Positions 23,506 through 36,149 of a DNA stretch of 64,000 bases are shown one piece after another. A program made the position numbers and the translations under genes. Source of the DNA: Carex sylvatica (Eukaryota; Streptophyta; Magnoliopsida; Poales; Cyperaceae); contig CAXKVR010000939.1 in NCBI GenBank assembly GCA_964058845.1, positions 1-64,000 on the forward strand. Direction: 5' to 3'. A model generated the notes under the pieces. That model saw nothing but the letters and a program-made list of their open reading frames with translations. It was not told the origin of the DNA and did not search any database. Within the stretch, counting starts at the first letter, position 1, and each line of letters begins with the position of its first letter.

Positions 23506-24546
23506 ATGGCAGGGTATTTCATAACCCCTCTGCTCTCTCTAGCCATCAATTTGCTCCCCTCAATTATAGCCTCTGCACAAGCTCCTTCTTCATCTTCATC
23601 AAATTCAGATAATTCAGAAAAGGAGCGTGCTCGTGTTGCGGACGAGGATTTGGAGAGGCTAATGCGAACTCTGGAGCGAATCAAGGCTACGCTATATGAT
23701 GCTGAAGAAAGGGAGATCAGAGACTGCTCTGTCAAGCTGTGGCTCAAGGAGCTAAAGAAGGTCGCTTATGATGCCGAGGATGTGCTCGGTGAGTTCCAGG
23801 TCACACGTGACCAAATACAGGCAAGAAAGGATTCTGAGGCTTCCAGTTCTCACAAGGGACAGCAGATAGAGGTTAGTACCTTGTGCATAAATAAAAATTT
23901 AAAGGATCTTACCTGTGACAGTGTAACTAAATGCAATTTTTTTTTTTCTTTTAGCTGGATTGGTATCCACTGTAGTGGTCACTTGTTTTATAATACGCTT
24001 TTTAAATCTAACATCAGAGTGTCAATTGATCTCTTGAATATCATTTTTAATTATAAAATTACAAAGTTTGACATATTTATCTAATAAATTTCTTTTCGAA
24101 CAGTACATATATTGTTCCAATCTAATGAACTTGTACGTGTAACTTATTTCCGTACATATTTGATTATTTATTAAAAAGTCGGAGGTCAATTTGCAAAAGG
24201 ATGGAGCAGTCACTCACATTGTAGGCGCCTTGATCCCTTAATTATCATTTTCAGTTAACAAATTATGAAATTTAGCATTCTAATTCATTTTTTTTAATAG
24301 TACACTGTACCAATTCCTGATGGCATTGTTGATCGGCTTAACAAAATAAGAAGTCGATTTGATGAAATTGCAAAGGATCGTGACGCTCTTCAATTAAGGG
24401 AGAGTGACATTGGATTTTATAATGAGATTGAAAAATTGAAGAAACAAAACTCCCAAATTGTTGTATTAGCGGAGAAGATAATATTATTTCTTGTTATAAA
24501 TGTTGTTGTGATAATTAGTATTTTAATTGTAATTATGTGCAAGTAG
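23506..24546 (+). CDS. CNL-derived CC protein with predicted C-terminal membrane anchor (gene 2)
   Basis: Exon 1 is 23506-23871 (122 residues), a Rx-type coiled coil closely related to gene 1 with the DAEDVLGE motif. Donor GAG|GTTAGT; intron 23872-24300 (429 nt); acceptor TTTTAATAG; exon 2 24301-24546, phase 0. Exon 2 follows gene 1 for 36 codons up to the LRESD point, then diverges: instead of the NB-ARC it encodes a charged helix (NEIEKLKKQNSQ) and about 20 hydrophobic residues (182-201, mostly I, V and L), ending CK and stop. Predicted length is 203 residues with no P-loop or LRR. By inference it would sit in a membrane by its tail with the CC in the cytosol. It could be an intact novel gene or a deletion junction that happens to read open; the open frame, clean splice sites and sharp switch favour a real product. 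Expression is unproven. Confidence 0.7.
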
Positions 24547-24732
24547 TGTAGAAGTGTATTTAGGAAGATAATGGTAATGGTTAGAGAGCCGCTGGTACAA
24601 GCTTCTATTTTGGTTATTTTGTGGTTATATGGTAATGTAGTACTGTGGTTAAATGGTTAAATTCAGAAATGGTTAAATGGTTTAATTCAGAAATGTTGAG
24701 ATAATTTTGAATTTATAATGCCTTATTATATT
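24547..24732 (+). other. 3' flank of gene 2
   Basis: AT-rich, with a repeated AAATGGTTAAATT phrase (24655-24690). It lies between the gene 2 stop and a CACTA terminus, so the 3' UTR is short or runs into the element. Confidence 0.4.
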
Positions 24733-25520
24733 CACTAGTGGAAAAACTGGAATTAGGATCGGTTATTTACGCACATTAGGATCGGAATTTAACCGATCCT
24801 GATCAGGGCGATAAGAATCGATTCTAAAAGTTTCAATTAAGATCGATTGTTTAATATAACCGATCCATATTATAACTATTAGGATCGGGTGTATGAAACA
24901 ACCAATCCTAATATTCAATAATCTGAATCGGATATATTAAACAACCGATACTAATATGAGTTAATTTGGATCGGTTGTTTAAAATAACCGATCCAGATTA
25001 ATGAATATTAGGATCGGTTGTTTCATACAACTGATCCTACTTGTTATTTTTTGTTTTTTTAATACAGATCAGAAAATAACTATTAGGATCAGTTGTGTCA
25101 TAGAATCGATCCTAATAGTGTTAATTAGGATCGGGTATTAGATACAACCGATCCTAATGGTTATTTCGACCTCTCTTTTTTAAAACAAATTGGTATGTAG
25201 ATCGGTTTTTCAAAATAACCGATCCTGATATTTTATTGAATCCAAAAAAAAATATTAAATGGCCAGCTTCCATATATATTTTGTTGGCCAACATGCTAAA
25301 TTATCACACATCCTAAATTAAATATCACATATCCTAAATTGTATATCATACACATACACATCATAAATTAAATATCACATACACATCCTAAATTAAATAT
25401 CATACACATCTTAAATTATTACAAAAAAATCATGATCATTCTAAATTATTACAAAATAAATCATGTTCATGCAAAGTTCACACATCCTAAATTGTTAAAA
25501 TTCTTCTCGCCTTTATCTCA
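24733..25520. mobile_element. Terminus of a CACTA element
   Basis: Starts CACTAGTGGAAAAACTGG and is followed by many AGGATCGGTTGTTT hairpin repeats. The sequence up to about 25500 matches the right end of the 29656-35205 element in inverted orientation. The other terminus was not found, so the element is truncated or rearranged. No transposase ORF. Confidence 0.8.
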
Positions 25521-26490
25521 TTTAGAAAAATTTGAATCCATATTAGGCGAAAGTCGCCTAAGCGTTGTACAGTATGCTTAGCGAGAATATCTTGTATTTT
25601 TTAAAATTTAGAAGAGCATGCACAGCTAATTGTGTATTTTATTATATTTGAAGCAACAATGCTTACTTTTGAAAAATATATAAAATGGATATATACCTTT
25701 AATGTTGGAAAAACATCGAGGAATTCCTTTATTTTGTCTTGCATGAACAACATGACATAATATGCACATTTTCAGTCGGTTGGTTATTGTGGACACTATA
25801 TAACAAGTTTGAAAAAAATTAAAATGTATGTTAATGAGCATACAAATGGTTTATATGTCTAGATATTCACAAATTTTTGCATCTAGGTCCCTATAATCAT
25901 ATCTCAATGGAAACTATTGTCTTGCAATCGTTATGAACCTTTAAAGAAGTAACTATTTCCTTGCAGAAGACACTGTTGAAATATGAACACATTGAACAAT
26001 CAGCACTTACAAGAGATTTTAAAATGATAAAATAATAAAAAAATCATTAGTATTCTATACAAACGTAAAATTTAGGAATGCACTTACTCCTCGACCGCAG
26101 CAGTGATTATTAGCATTCTTTTATGCTTCTTATCGGAATCGAACATGTACAAGCATGTTAGGTTTGTAGCATGTCATATTCTATAATTTCAATGAATTGA
26201 AAGAAATTTAATAAAATTAGAATATATATATAACACTAACATCTGATTATAAGGTATGAAAATCAATTTATTGTCTCGATTTTCTTTGAGTGCTTTCTCT
26301 ATATATTGAAGAACACCTTCTCAATAATCATTCAACAGGTCGGTACATGTTCTGCTGCTAGGGCACAATTAACCGAAAAAAAAAACTTTCAAATGGGGCC
26401 TAGCCCTCTTTGTTGCCACTAGCGCACTGCGCACAGTAACCAAAAAAAAAATTTGCCTACAGCGTACCCAATTTCACCCTTATCCCTATC
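25521..26490. other. Repeat-derived spacer, no gene seen
   Basis: AT-rich, perhaps internal CACTA DNA. No recognisable protein. Confidence 0.4.
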
Positions 26491-26810
26491 TGACTCATTG
26501 CATAGATCTTGTATGATACGGACATAGAAAACCAAAAGTGAGAAAGAAATAGATGAGGCCTACGTGCTTTCTTTGCTCCAGCAACAACGTGACACATAGA
26601 GGTCTGTTTTGGCCTTGCTTATAGAGATCAGTTGTGGCTGAATTTCTACAACTATTCGTGTTGAAGTTGATATTTAGTCCTCACCCGCAACACAATATAA
26701 ATACATCTTTAGTGGAAAAAGAAATCCAATAAAGTATTATATATATGTTAAAAGGTATGCACTTTTTCACAAAGCCATTGAAATTATATATATTGTATTA
26801 TTTAAGTAGC
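26490..26810. repeat. Dispersed repeat, copy 1 of 2
   Basis: About 300 bp beginning near TCATTGCATAGAT are repeated in the same orientation at 36150-36450, with scattered substitutions and indels. They share a GCAACAACGTGACACATA phrase. Function unknown. Confidence 0.7.
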
Positions 26811-26965
26811 AAGAGGAAGACCCTCAAAACCCGAGAAATAGGGATCTGTCGCCTATCGCTGTCGTAGAGCAGCACCAGCCGCCAATGAACTTGCCGTCAA
26901 ACACAGAAGCACAAGGCACAATTGCTCCTCACAGGAACGGACCAACATTGAATTTTGAAATTTAG
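26810..26965 (+). other. Unrecognised exon-like ORF
   Basis: After a TTTAAGTAG acceptor-like site there is a 51-codon open frame, higher in GC and proline-rich (QEEDPQNPRNRDLSP at the start), ending in TAG. It may be the last exon of a degenerate or captured gene. The second copy of the preceding repeat (36150-36450) lacks it. No family is recognised. Confidence 0.3.
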
Positions 26966-29655
26966 TGCAAAAAGATAGACCTAGTTCACCCTTGTTCCTA
27001 TTTGATTGTTTGTCACTATGAAATAAGAAAAAAATTATTGTTGTTCGTCTGACTCAAATTTGAAGCCGCTTGTCAATTGAAAAAATAAAATAAAAATAGG
27101 AATCGCTCCTCTCGGCTCTCTCTCCATGTTGAATCTTCTTCAGTTCCACTCTCATCTTCTCTTCTCCAAGTCGAATCTCGTGGTCTAACCTGATTAGAAC
27201 ATTTTTTTGTAACTTCCAATTTTTTTGTGCTTCTTTGATTTATTTGATTTGTTTGAATGTAAATTTATCTTGTCAATTAGTAGAAGTGTAGCTGTGTTGA
27301 ACAATAATTCCTTCCCTTTCAGATTTTATATCTTGAAAAATAAATAAACACACCACTCTCAAAAATCCCTTCCCTCCCAAATTTTATATCATTGAAAAAT
27401 AGTACTACACAAATTTAGATTTCACAGCCATTCATCTCTCCTATTTATCAACTTCATAGAGATATATTCGGACAGTAAATCAAATCAATTATCAATGCTA
27501 GATATAGAATTCTAATTCTAACTTTAGAAGAAAATTCAACACCAGCTATTTATTACAAAACAAAAAATAAATCCAAGCCAACTAGGTAAAGAAATCACAG
27601 AGACACCACTTCCCTCATGAGTCATGACCGCCTCATTCATGACTTATGAGCTGGTCTTCTTTGACTATTCCTTCATTACTCAGGATCTAATTCTTCATGA
27701 GTCATGAGCAATCCCATGACCTGTCTCGACAGTTTCCTCCTTAGATTTATTCTTTCCTTCTCTGAGATATAGGTTGCCTTCTATTCCTCAACTTTCCTTC
27801 TTGCGTTGATACTGAATATGTTATCTTGTGCCAGCTTGTCCATTCAATAGTTTTTCATATAATACTCAATTACCTAATGAGTTTGAACCCAATAAGTTAT
27901 TTGAATCAGAATTTTGCACCTTAATACAAAAGTTGCATCCACCCTTGGCTCCTCGACAGGAAGAGATCGACTTCAGTCTAAGCTGCAAGTCAATAGCCGA
28001 GGAAGACTAACAAGACATTGATCCTCCAGCACGAATATTGAAGTAAATGATGTCGTCTGATCCTAGCGCGAGAAGTTCAAACTGCACGGATCTTGGCACA
28101 AGCAATTCAAATTCCAAGTGCTGGATCGACACAACGGCACTGACTCTAAAGAGGCCCACTTCTCAGCAGCCCAACAGTTAAATGAAGGTGATAAGTCACC
28201 TGCACGAAATTTGAAATGAGTTGGACCTAACATCTCGCCCAGCACGCAATTTGGCGTAGCAGATACCATTTTGTGCTGTCAACACTGGCATTTTAATCTC
28301 CAAGCAGTGCAGTCCTTGGGGATTTAAAATAAAGCACCTCGATCAAACTTTTCCCTCACAAATGAGCCCCTGCAGTGTATTTCTACACTCTGGACCTCCT
28401 AAAAACTCAATTTTGTGGCCGAGGCTCTCCAAATATTACAAACAAGCCTCTAAATCCAATTTTCCTTCACAAATAATTCCTAGTGCCTGAAAATTTGCCA
28501 ATAAACCCTCAGATAATTACAAAATCTTGTATAAAGCCCAAGAAGTAATAAAGACCCTGCCAAATTACAACTAGGTCCTTGAAAACCTGAAATCTTCACA
28601 AACAAGTACTTTCAGCTCATAACTTTCTTAAATCAAGCCTGAATAAATTCAAACCAACTTCAAATTGACCCAAAAAAATCTTACACAATCCAAATCCAAT
28701 TTAGAACAATTTTAAGGCCTAATTAAATCCAAAATACTCTCAAACAATTTCAAATAAATATCAAATAAATCCAAATAAATCCAAATAAATCCCGAAAGGC
28801 CCAAATTAAAACCGAAGTCAATTCTAAACACATATTAAGCCCAATTAGAATGAAATAAAGCCCAACTAGACATAAAGCCTTAATGAAACTCAAATAAAAT
28901 CCAAATAAAAGCCTAATTAAACAAAGCTCGATAAATCCAAATCAAGACATATCAGCACAAATTAAACCCAAAGCCGAATACAAGTCAAAGGAAGACAAAA
29001 GAAGCCCATTCCTGATGGTCGGACCCTTGCAACCTCTCAGGAGCCTGAAACCTCCAAAACCAAAACTCAAAGCAACAAGCCAACAACAGGTAATCCTCAA
29101 ACAACCACTTCAAACCAAATTCAAAACTCCCTGTCGGAGATGAGCCTAGATAATTATAACCCCTATCTGCTAAACCTTGGACACATGCAGTCTTAAGGGC
29201 ATAAAACTTCCTCAGGAATATAAACTTCAAATCCAAAATCTCCCCGTCAGTGTTAAACCCAAAGGACTAAGAACCCCACTTATACAATATCCAGACTCAT
29301 TGAAACCCCTCTCAATATCCAAACATTCAAAGAAAACTTAAAATCCACACTTAGACTACTTAGGATACCCAATTTATTTAGTCAGTTAGGTTCATCATGG
29401 CATCTCAAGCCCAGGCTTGTTTCTACAATTAAAGCATGAGACCCTAACCCTAGTACTTAGTTCATGCTGAGACCCTAAATCCTGGAATGACAAGGAGCTC
29501 GAGACCACATGACTTCTTGAGGTAATTAACAGCGGAGTCTTGAGTCCGTCAGGAGTTAAATGTCCGTACAATCAATAAACTCTCTTAACAACCGATCCAG
29601 AGTAAAAAAGTAAGACGTCAAGGAAGAACCTAATGGAATGATCCTCATTGGGTAA
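26966..29655. other. Repeat-like spacer without supported genes
   Basis: 27100-27800 has pyrimidine-rich UTR-like sequence. 28300-29500 is A/C-rich with repeated CCAAATAAAT phrases and no long ORF, resembling an untranslated retrotransposon or long noncoding segment on the minus strand, which is a guess. Small ORFs have no visible domain. Confidence 0.35.
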
Positions 29656-30119
29656 CACTAGTGGAAAAACTGAAATCAGAATCGGGTATATGAAACAACC
29701 GATCCTAATTTATGAACTTTTAGTATCGGTTCTTACTAAAAATCGATCCTGATAGTATCAGGATCGATTCTAACAAACAACCGATCCTAATTAGCATATA
29801 TTAGGATCGGTTGTTTATAAAAAACTGATCTTGATATTATTAGAATCGGTTTTTTGAAACAACCGATCCTAATACTTTTTTTTTTTGCAGAACCAACTTA
29901 AAAAAAAAAAGTATTAGGATCGGTTTTTTATTAACAACCGATCCTAATATATATATATATATATATTTTTTTTAAAGTTGGTTTTGCAAAACAAAAAAAT
30001 ATTAGGATCGGTTGTTAATAAAAAACAATCCTAATATATATATATATTTTTTAAAGTTGGTTATGCAAAAAAAAAAAAAATTAGGATCGGTTGTTTCAAA
30101 CATCCGATCCTAGTAGTAC

Positions 30120-31300
30120 TATTAATTTCAAATAAAAAAGTTTGAAATTTCATACTTATAATTTTCTAAAAATCATTAATTAATCTTAAAAATAAAGTAA
30201 AAATTTCCTACTTGCTTAATTGAATACATAGTCAAAATAAATTATGAAATTTCTCTTATAAAATGAGGGTACAAGAACATTGATCATTTAAAAATGAATA
30301 TATACATGATTGAATTGCCAATAAGGCAATAAGATTCTAAATAACACATATCAACTATTTGCTGCTAATTCGTTTAGCATTGAGTATTTTGTATGATAAA
30401 TTGGTTCAAATTCTACATCTCACAAGCAAAAAAATACTAATATAGTTCATAACACATTTAAAAATAAATAAAAATCACATACCTATGTTAAAAAAGTTTC
30501 TTGAGAAAATGAAGTCTCCAAATGGTCTAATTTTGATAGTTTCATCATCATACCATGATGAAAATTAATGAGGTCATGAAACACGTTCTTGTTAATATAT
30601 ACAAACTTTTTGTTTGCCGAAATAAAATAATATTGCAAGTACAAACATCTCAATCAAGCATTAAATTTTTTTTATAAGAATGACAACTATAAAGTCTAAT
30701 TAATCATATAATTAATTTAAGTAATAAAATGCACAGAAGACTATCAAACTTATCAAGTGTTATCAGGATAAACGAGAAATTTTAATAATCATTTTGTCCA
30801 TCACCTTGATTCCATTTTTCTTTGTTTTCTGTGTAACAAGATTTCATTTCAAAATCCAAATGTAACATATCTTCATTCAATAAAACAAATAAGAACTTGA
30901 TCCTTATTTTTACTAAAAAAAAAAAAAATTCAATTTGTCAATCAATTTGTTCATTATTATCAATATGGTTGTTTAAACTTATTATTTGTTAGTATTACAT
31001 CTTTCTATGCTTCCTTATATTTGTTTGTTGTTCTGAAAAATGGAAAATAAACATGCTATTTAATTTTTTTTTTAAGTTGGGATGCTTCTGGCTGATCAAA
31101 TTAATAGCTCTGTTAATTTGATTTGGCCTCTATAATTTAAGAGAAATCTAAATTAAACTAATGTGCCACATAATTGGAGTTGGATTTCTCAAATTTGAAT
31201 AACAGAGATAATGAAGTATATATGCACTCAAATTAGAATATTTGGATTTTAGGTTTTAGAATATTGTAAAACATAAAATAATATACAAAAAAAATGAGTA
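30120..31300. other. AT-rich DNA inside the CACTA element
   Basis: No ORF or recognised repeat was seen. It separates the two parts of the left subterminal array and is probably inserted DNA. Confidence 0.4.
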
Positions 31301-31620
31301 GAACTAGGGTGTTCTTAAGTTCATCAAGTCTAAAATTCGTCAAATCGATTTCAAATGACGAATTCGAATAGTTCAAACCCGCTTACCTTACGAGTGATGC
31401 GTCTACATGTAAAAACTTTAAACATTCAAATTAATTTACTATAAAGTCAAGCGGTCAAAAATGTTCAAAAAATGAATGCATCAAAATTTATTTTATTAAA
31501 CTTCTAATTTTTGACCACTTGACTTTATACTAAGATAGGTGAGTCTCAATGGTCCAGATTCGTAATTTGAAGCCAATTTAACGAATTTTAGACTTGAGTT
31601 CACTAAGAACACCCTAGTTC
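31301..31620. mobile_element. Foldback MITE in the CACTA element
   Basis: The ends are GAACTAGGGTGTTCTT and AAGAACACCCTAGTTC, followed inwards by long complementary arms (about 130 bp each). TA flanks both ends, compatible with a TA target duplication. No coding capacity. Confidence 0.8.
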
Positions 31621-31630
31621 TAGTCTAAAA

Positions 31631-32040
31631 ATGAGGAAGGTTCCAAACTTCCAATGCCTCATGCCTTTCATATTTCATCATACCTCATATTTTATATCTT
31701 CATTTTCAAAGTCCAACTTGTCGTTCCGAACCGTTCAACATGATATATATACTAAAATATGGTTAGAGATTAAAATTTTATAATTTTGAAATTTTTTTTC
31801 TATTTTTTAAGATGGGTAGAAAATCATTGTTTTTTGAATGGTTCAAAAATAGTGATTTTGTACCTATCTTAAAAATTAGTAAAAAAATTTCAAAAAAATA
31901 TAAAATTTTATCTCCATGCATATTTTAGTACAAATATTATGTCGAATGGTTCCGATCGACAATTTGAACTTTAAAAATAAAAATATAAAATATGAGGTAT
32001 GATGAGATATGAAAAAGATAAGGCATGGGAACCCTCCTCT
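31631..32040. mobile_element. Foldback MITE, family A, second copy
   Basis: Same family as 435-825. Arms are reverse complements (GAGGAAGGTTCC left, GGGAACCCTCCTC right) around a centre near 31840. Confidence 0.8.
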
Positions 32041-32404
32041 CTGAAAAATATATATTAAGCAGATATTTGTCTCTCACGAAGATGTTCAATGCAAATATTA
32101 AGTTATACTAGATTTTTCGACATTTTTATTTTTACCCAATCTTCAATATATTTTATTAAAATAAAAAAGTATTAGGATCGGTTGTTTGAAACAACCGATC
32201 CTGATACTTTTTTTTTTTTGCAGAACCAACCTTAAAAAAAAAAAGTATTAGGATCGGTTTTTTTATTAACACCCGATCCTAATACTTTTTTTATTTTTTA
32301 AAGTTGGTTCTGCAAAAAAAAAAAGTATTAGAATCGGTTGTTAATAAAAAACCGATCCTAATAGTACTATTAAGATCGGTTATTTGAAACAACCGATCCT
32401 GATA

Positions 32405-32640
32405 ACTCCCTATATAATCTGCTTAGGATTCTTATTTTCATTTCGCGCCTCTCATTTTTAACTTAGCGTCTCTCTCTGTGTCTCCGTCTCTCCCTCTCAA
32501 ATCCTCAGTTCTCTGTGTGTCTCTCTCTCTGTCTCCGTCTCTCCCTCTCCTCCGTGTCTCTCTCTCTCTCTCTCCGTCTCTTCCTCTCAAAGTCGAGCCT
32601 CTCAATTGTGTCAGTTTTTAATTTTTTTTATTGTTTCAAA
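32405..32640 (+). promoter_or_regulatory. Candidate internal promoter and leader of the CACTA element
   Basis: After the left subterminal array comes CTATATAATC (TATA-like, 32410-32419) and then a CT-rich leader with CTCTCTCTGT repeats (32460-32600). In intact CACTA elements the transposase promoter lies here. The gene that should follow is absent. Confidence 0.4.
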
Positions 32641-32677
32641 AATTAATTAATGGTGTTTGTATATTGTTTTACAGTCT

Positions 32678-34175
32678 TGATATCTCCATATTATATCTAA
32701 ATTATGGCCCTAATTTACAATGAAACCTGTGCTTTAAAGCCTATGAATGTGGACTTTTTACTTGTATTTCGGTGAAATGTGGTACTGCTATGCTTTGTTT
32801 GATATTTTGCAGGAAAAATGGTGAAAAACTGCATCTGACTACTTTTCATACGGCCCGTATGATATTCTGTACGGACCGTACAAGATCTGCCCAACCACAG
32901 AAGGATCCACAACAGAGGCACAAAGTCTCCAAGTCAAAGCCCAGGCATACAGTCCGTACGGGATCCTGTACGGGCCGTACAACGCTGATTCAGAAAATCC
33001 AGCTGGAATCTGAATTGAGCACGATTTGAGGAGCCGAATAGGAAACCCCTGGAGGCGTGATCTGGGGCATTAAAGGAGATATTCCACAGCAGAAAAAGAA
33101 AAATCAATCAATAACATTGGGGGATTCATTCTTGCTAAGTTTTGGACAGGAGGAAAAGAGGAAGAGAAGGGAAGAACGCGAGTTTTGAACGGATCTTCGA
33201 ATTTTCCACTGTTTTATCATGAACTCTTTTATTTCTTGTTATTTGTGTTATCTCATGAACATGAGTAGCTAATTTACTTAGTTTCTAGGGGTAAGATGTA
33301 GTTTCTAGTTTTGCTTTGCTTGTATGCTACTTGGATTTTGTGTTGAACGCTTTGTTTTTACTTTGTTATGTAGTATTTTTATTGCTCTATTTGTGCTTGC
33401 TTGAATCTGATTAGTCATCCCGTTAGATGAATGCGCACATCTAAGTGTTAGGAGCCAAGTCTATGAAATTCATTCCAACCGAATAAAGTATATGAAGTAG
33501 GGTGAAACCAAGGAGTACCCGAAAGGCGAAACTTTCCTTGAGGCGAAAGTCCTTGGATACTTTTAGTAAACTAACAAATAACTTAGATAAATTAGGCCAA
33601 AATGCGAAAGTTGAGGTTTAACGCATTTAAGAGGGAAGTATTTGAGTCCGGTAATTGGATATCAGGCCAAAATGCGAAAGTTGAGGTTAGGTATTTAGAT
33701 CTGGTCAAAAGAAACCCTAAACACAGTATCAACACAGAAAATAGTAGCTGCAGCATCAACTTGAGGTCCCATATGGACCGTACGGGAATCTGTACGGGCC
33801 GTATGCCTCGAGGCTGAACAGAAATGAAATCTGAACCCTGGAAACGCCCTTTTATCAATTGAAAACAACTTTAATTATCTTTTATTGTCTTTTAATCAGT
33901 AGAATTGTTAGAACTAAAACCAAACCAATTTCTCTCACTTCTAGAATCTTAAGTGATTTTAGGATAAGTCAAGTATTTTTCTTCCGTCCCTGTGGATCGA
34001 TACCTGAACATACTCAACGACAGGATAGTACACTTGCTATCTGAATTGACAGAGTATAACAAAGGTTTAAAAAAGTATAGCTTGCTATACTGAAATTTTT
34101 TAGCATATTCTCGTGCGATCAAGTCTTGAGGACATCTCGCTCAAGTTACTTAATCATCCAGCCGATCAACTATCA
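32678..34175 (+). mobile_element. LTR-like sequence, possibly Ty3/gypsy solo LTR
   Basis: Starts TGATATCTCC and ends TATCA, so the five-base termini are inverted. A TCCCTGTGGATCGATACC phrase near the end is of a kind I associate with gypsy (Tat/Ogre-type) LTR ends. Three dyads related to TACGGGCCGTAC occur at about 32848-32882, 32950-32984 and 33772-33806. No matching target duplication was found and no second LTR or pol ORF exists here, so this is tentative. Confidence 0.35.
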
Positions 34176-35205
34176 CGGTATTAGCTTTATCTAATTTTCT
34201 CATTATTATACTTTTAAAAACACATTTTTTTTGTAATTTTTATTGGAAAATATTTTTCCATCTAATTGTTACCTATGTTTTTGTTTTTTTGGGTATTTTA
34301 TTGCAAAAGAGATAATTATTATTTTTTTATTGTTCTGCTTTACATTAATTGCATAAATGTATGTTAATTGAATAAATAGCTCAATTAGTCACTTGTATGT
34401 TTGTTAATTAATTTTTTTTGGATTTAAATTTCTTGTTATAATATGTAATGCTTCACAAAACTTTGTATGAACATGAATTTTTTGTAATAATTTAAGATGT
34501 GTATGATATTTAATTTAGGATGTGTATATGATATTTGATTATTACTTCTTACTGTGTAAAAAAAAAAAATTTGGGTGCTGGCCAGCAAAATATATATGGA
34601 AGCTAGTCAAATAAATAAAAATATATTTTTTTAGTTTCAATAAAATATCAGGATCGGTTATTTTAAACAACTGATCCAGATTACTACTATTATGATCGGT
34701 TTAAAAATTACAATACCGATCTTAATTCTAACAAAAAAAAAAACTTTTAGGATCGGTTGTTTAAAATAACCGATCCTAAAAGTGTGTTTTTTTTTTTCAG
34801 AAACAACTTAAAAAAAAAGAAGTATTATGATCGATTTTTTATTAACAACCGATTCTAATATATATATATATATATATTTTAAATTAGTTCTGCAAAAAAA
34901 AAGGGATTAGGATCGGTTATTTCAAACAACCGATCCTAATAGTAGTAATCTGGATCGGTTGTTTAAAATAACCGATCCTAAAAGTTTTTTTTTTTGAATT
35001 AGGGTCGGTTATATTAAGCAACCGATCCTAATAGTTACTATCATGATCGGTTGTTTAAACAATCGATCCTGATAGTTTCTATTTGGATCGGTTATTTAAC
35101 CGATCCAGATTATTTTTGTATCAGTATCGCCTTCATCAGGATCGGTTGTATTTCGATACTAATATGCGTATATAACCGATCCTGATTCCATATTTTTCAC
35201 TAGTG

Positions 35206-36149
35206 TAAGGAACTCTGAATTTGTGCGAGCTGTGCCCCTCCTGATAAGGAGAAGGCAGGAAAGACCCACTCTGGGTAAGGAACTTTGACTTTGAACTTCA
35301 AATTTAGATAGAATCATATTACTTTAGTCATTTTACTTGATTATGTAGAATTGCAGATTTATGGTGTTTTTAGAATTAAAACAGGTATAAAACGAACCAT
35401 TCTGGACAAACTGGTTCTAGCCATACAGTTGCCCATTCATCCGCATGCAAGTGGAGGCCGCCAAGCACATACAGGTACATCACAGACAGAGAAGAATGTG
35501 TAGCGCAGGAATTCCATGCGGATGAATAATGCAATCGCATGCAACCCTGGAAAACACACAGGGTAACTGGCAAACAATAGTTACACTTGCCATTCAATCC
35601 TAGGCCTCCACTGAAATTGAGAAATTTGAAAAATACCAAGGCCTCCAATTCAATCTTGAGGGCTACATATTGAATTGGAGATCACCCAAAATCCTAAATA
35701 TCAGTATATTGCAGTGCATTTTTTGGTTTTTAGAGGAACTCCAATTCAATATGCGGCCTTCCAAAAATAGGCCCGCAGATTGAATTGGAGGCTCTGGTAT
35801 TTTTCAAATTCACCATTATTTGTGGGGTTTTTTAAACAATGGTATTAATAAAAATTTCGGTATATACGCCAATGAAAATAACTCAAAATTCAACAAATTA
35901 TTCATAACTGTCATATAATCTCTTCCGCTAACCAACACGCTTTTTGAATTTACATCTGCAATCACATCAAAAAAAAACATTACATTTGCAATTTCTTAAA
36001 AATGTTATAGAGAGTAGGAATAGTTGAATGAAACATAAAATAATTTACATCTACAATTTCTGCCTACGGGTTATGATAAAAGATCTTCTGTGATATAAAC
36101 TCTAGAAAGCAACAAGCTTCCGGGTGAAATGTAGAGCGAAACCGGGTCA
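35206..36149. other. Spacer with a small foldback
   Basis: 35623-35811 is a palindromic MITE-like segment (GAATTGGAG motifs facing each other, arms starting AAATTTGAAAAATACC). The rest shows no supported gene. Confidence 0.5.

Larger units (their letters stand above)
29656..35205. mobile_element. CACTA (En/Spm-type) element, non-autonomous
   Basis: Begins CACTAGTGGAAAAACTG and ends TTTTTCACTAGTG, an inverted repeat, with the 3 bp duplication TAA on both sides (29653-29655 and 35206-35208). Subterminal arrays of AGGATCGGTTGTTT/AACAACCGATCCT hairpins occupy 29680-30120, 32165-32405 and 34650-35185. No transposase (TNPD/TNPA-like) ORF is present. The left array is split by an insertion carrying two MITEs, and 32678-34175 looks like a retroelement LTR. 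Confidence 0.85.

Noticed and set aside
29680..35185. CRISPR-like array from regularly recurring AGGATCGGTT motifs
   Set aside because: The motifs are palindromic subterminal repeats of a plant CACTA element with irregular spacing; no CRISPR context.
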